A DNA stretch of 5,584 nt, from positions 11,416 to 16,999 of the forward strand of contig MEWM01000149.1 in the NCBI GenBank assembly GCA_001775355.1. Reading direction: 5' to 3'. This stretch comes from a candidate division Zixibacteria bacterium RBG_16_43_9. GTDB lineage: Bacteria; Zixibacteria; MSB-5A5; RBG-16-43-9. The position numbers were made by a program, and so were the translations under genes. Within the stretch, counting starts at the first letter, position 1. Every line of letters begins with the position of its first letter. This document shows positions 5,214 through 5,584 of the stretch, one piece after another. Under the pieces are notes generated by a model. That model saw only the letters and a program-made list of their open reading frames with translations, had not been told where the DNA came from and did not search any database.

Positions 5214-5569
5214 AATGCATTCTGGATATGATCGATTATCTCTTTGCCGGAGCTGGTATCTATTGCAACCACGTCAAACCTGAAATCGTAACCCGGAAAC
5301 TGGTGTTCCTGCATAAATGCAGTTGCCACCTCAGCTAATTTTTTCTGTTTTCTCAGATTGACCCACCCGGCAGGAGGACCATACGTTTTGCTCCTGCCAG
5401 CTTTAACCTCGATAAATACAATGTAATTTTTATCCCTGGCAATTATGTCGATTTCCTTGTGGCCATAACGGTAATTGGTAAACAGTATCTCAAACCCTTT
5501 AGCTTTGAGATATTCTGCAGCGATTCTCTCGCCTGATTTACCCTTCTGAACGGTTTTCATCTTTTCCAT
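5198..5569 (-). CDS. yraN: YraN / UPF0102 family protein with a restriction-endonuclease-like fold
   Basis: The 123-residue product has the usual UPF0102 length and layout: GERIAAEYLKAKGFEIL (13-29), HKEIDIIARD (37-46), VFIEVKAGRS (51-60), FRFDVVAID (96-104) and HIQNAFYLEG (114-123). Asp41 and the Glu54-x-Lys56 pair match the PD-(D/E)xK nuclease core, suggesting a nucleic-acid-related job in the cytoplasm, though no substrate is firmly known for the family. ATG 5569 gives the longest product; ATG 5560 (Met4) has GGAAAAG directly upstream and may be the true start, with little effect on the domain. In many bacteria yraN follows rnhB, so upstream partners may lie past the right edge. Its 3' end overlaps the convergent small gene by 16 bp. 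Confidence 0.92.
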   Translation of the reverse strand: MEKMKTVQKGKSGERIAAEYLKAKGFEILFTNYRYGHKEIDIIARDKNYIVFIEVKAGRSKTYGPPAGWVNLRKQKKLAEVATAFMQEHQFPGYDFRFDVVAIDTSSGKEIIDHIQNAFYLEG

Positions 5570-5584
5570 CTAAATTGAGATGCT

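Overview
The window is about 5.6 kb of an ordinary bacterial chromosome. It carries four conserved housekeeping genes (release factor 2, a ribosome-rescue NFACT protein, IspG and a YraN-family protein) and one small membrane-anchored protein of unknown function. Most genes have Shine-Dalgarno sites and sigma70-like promoters, and GC content looks moderate. No phage, plasmid, tRNA, rRNA or CRISPR signal is visible. The dispersed palindromes between genes and the DUF4296-like look of the small protein suggest an uncultured FCB-type lineage such as Zixibacteria or a relative. That placement is an inference with low confidence.

Layout, left to right. prfB (minus strand) runs off the left edge without its last ~25-30 residues and is read through a programmed +1 frameshift at codon 22. 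A ~395 bp gap follows. It holds the prfB promoter, a chain of small hairpins and a divergent promoter for rqcH (plus strand, 1410-3143). After rqcH, a ~350 bp gap between convergent genes is packed with palindromes: a 92 bp CATTGCGAG element, a likely rqcH terminator and several perfect hairpins. ispG (minus, 3493-4557) follows. A 317 bp divergent gap then holds the ispG promoter, an inverted pair of hairpins and a promoter for the small membrane protein (plus, 4875-5213). That gene's 3' end overlaps the 3' end of yraN (minus, 5198-5569) by 16 bp.

Functional links. prfB and rqcH both act at the end of translation: RF2 releases peptides at UGA/UAA codons, and RqcH tags nascent chains stuck on split large subunits. 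They sit back to back but have separate promoters. ispG (isoprenoid synthesis) and yraN (nuclease-like fold) are unrelated neighbours.

The least explained part is the intergenic DNA. It contains related hairpin families in several copies. Copies differ from each other, yet paired changes often keep the stems intact. Two places (1243-1294 and 4669-4743) hold the same arrangement: two small hairpins facing each other as an inverted repeat. This looks like a dispersed palindromic repeat system whose stem-loop structure is preserved.
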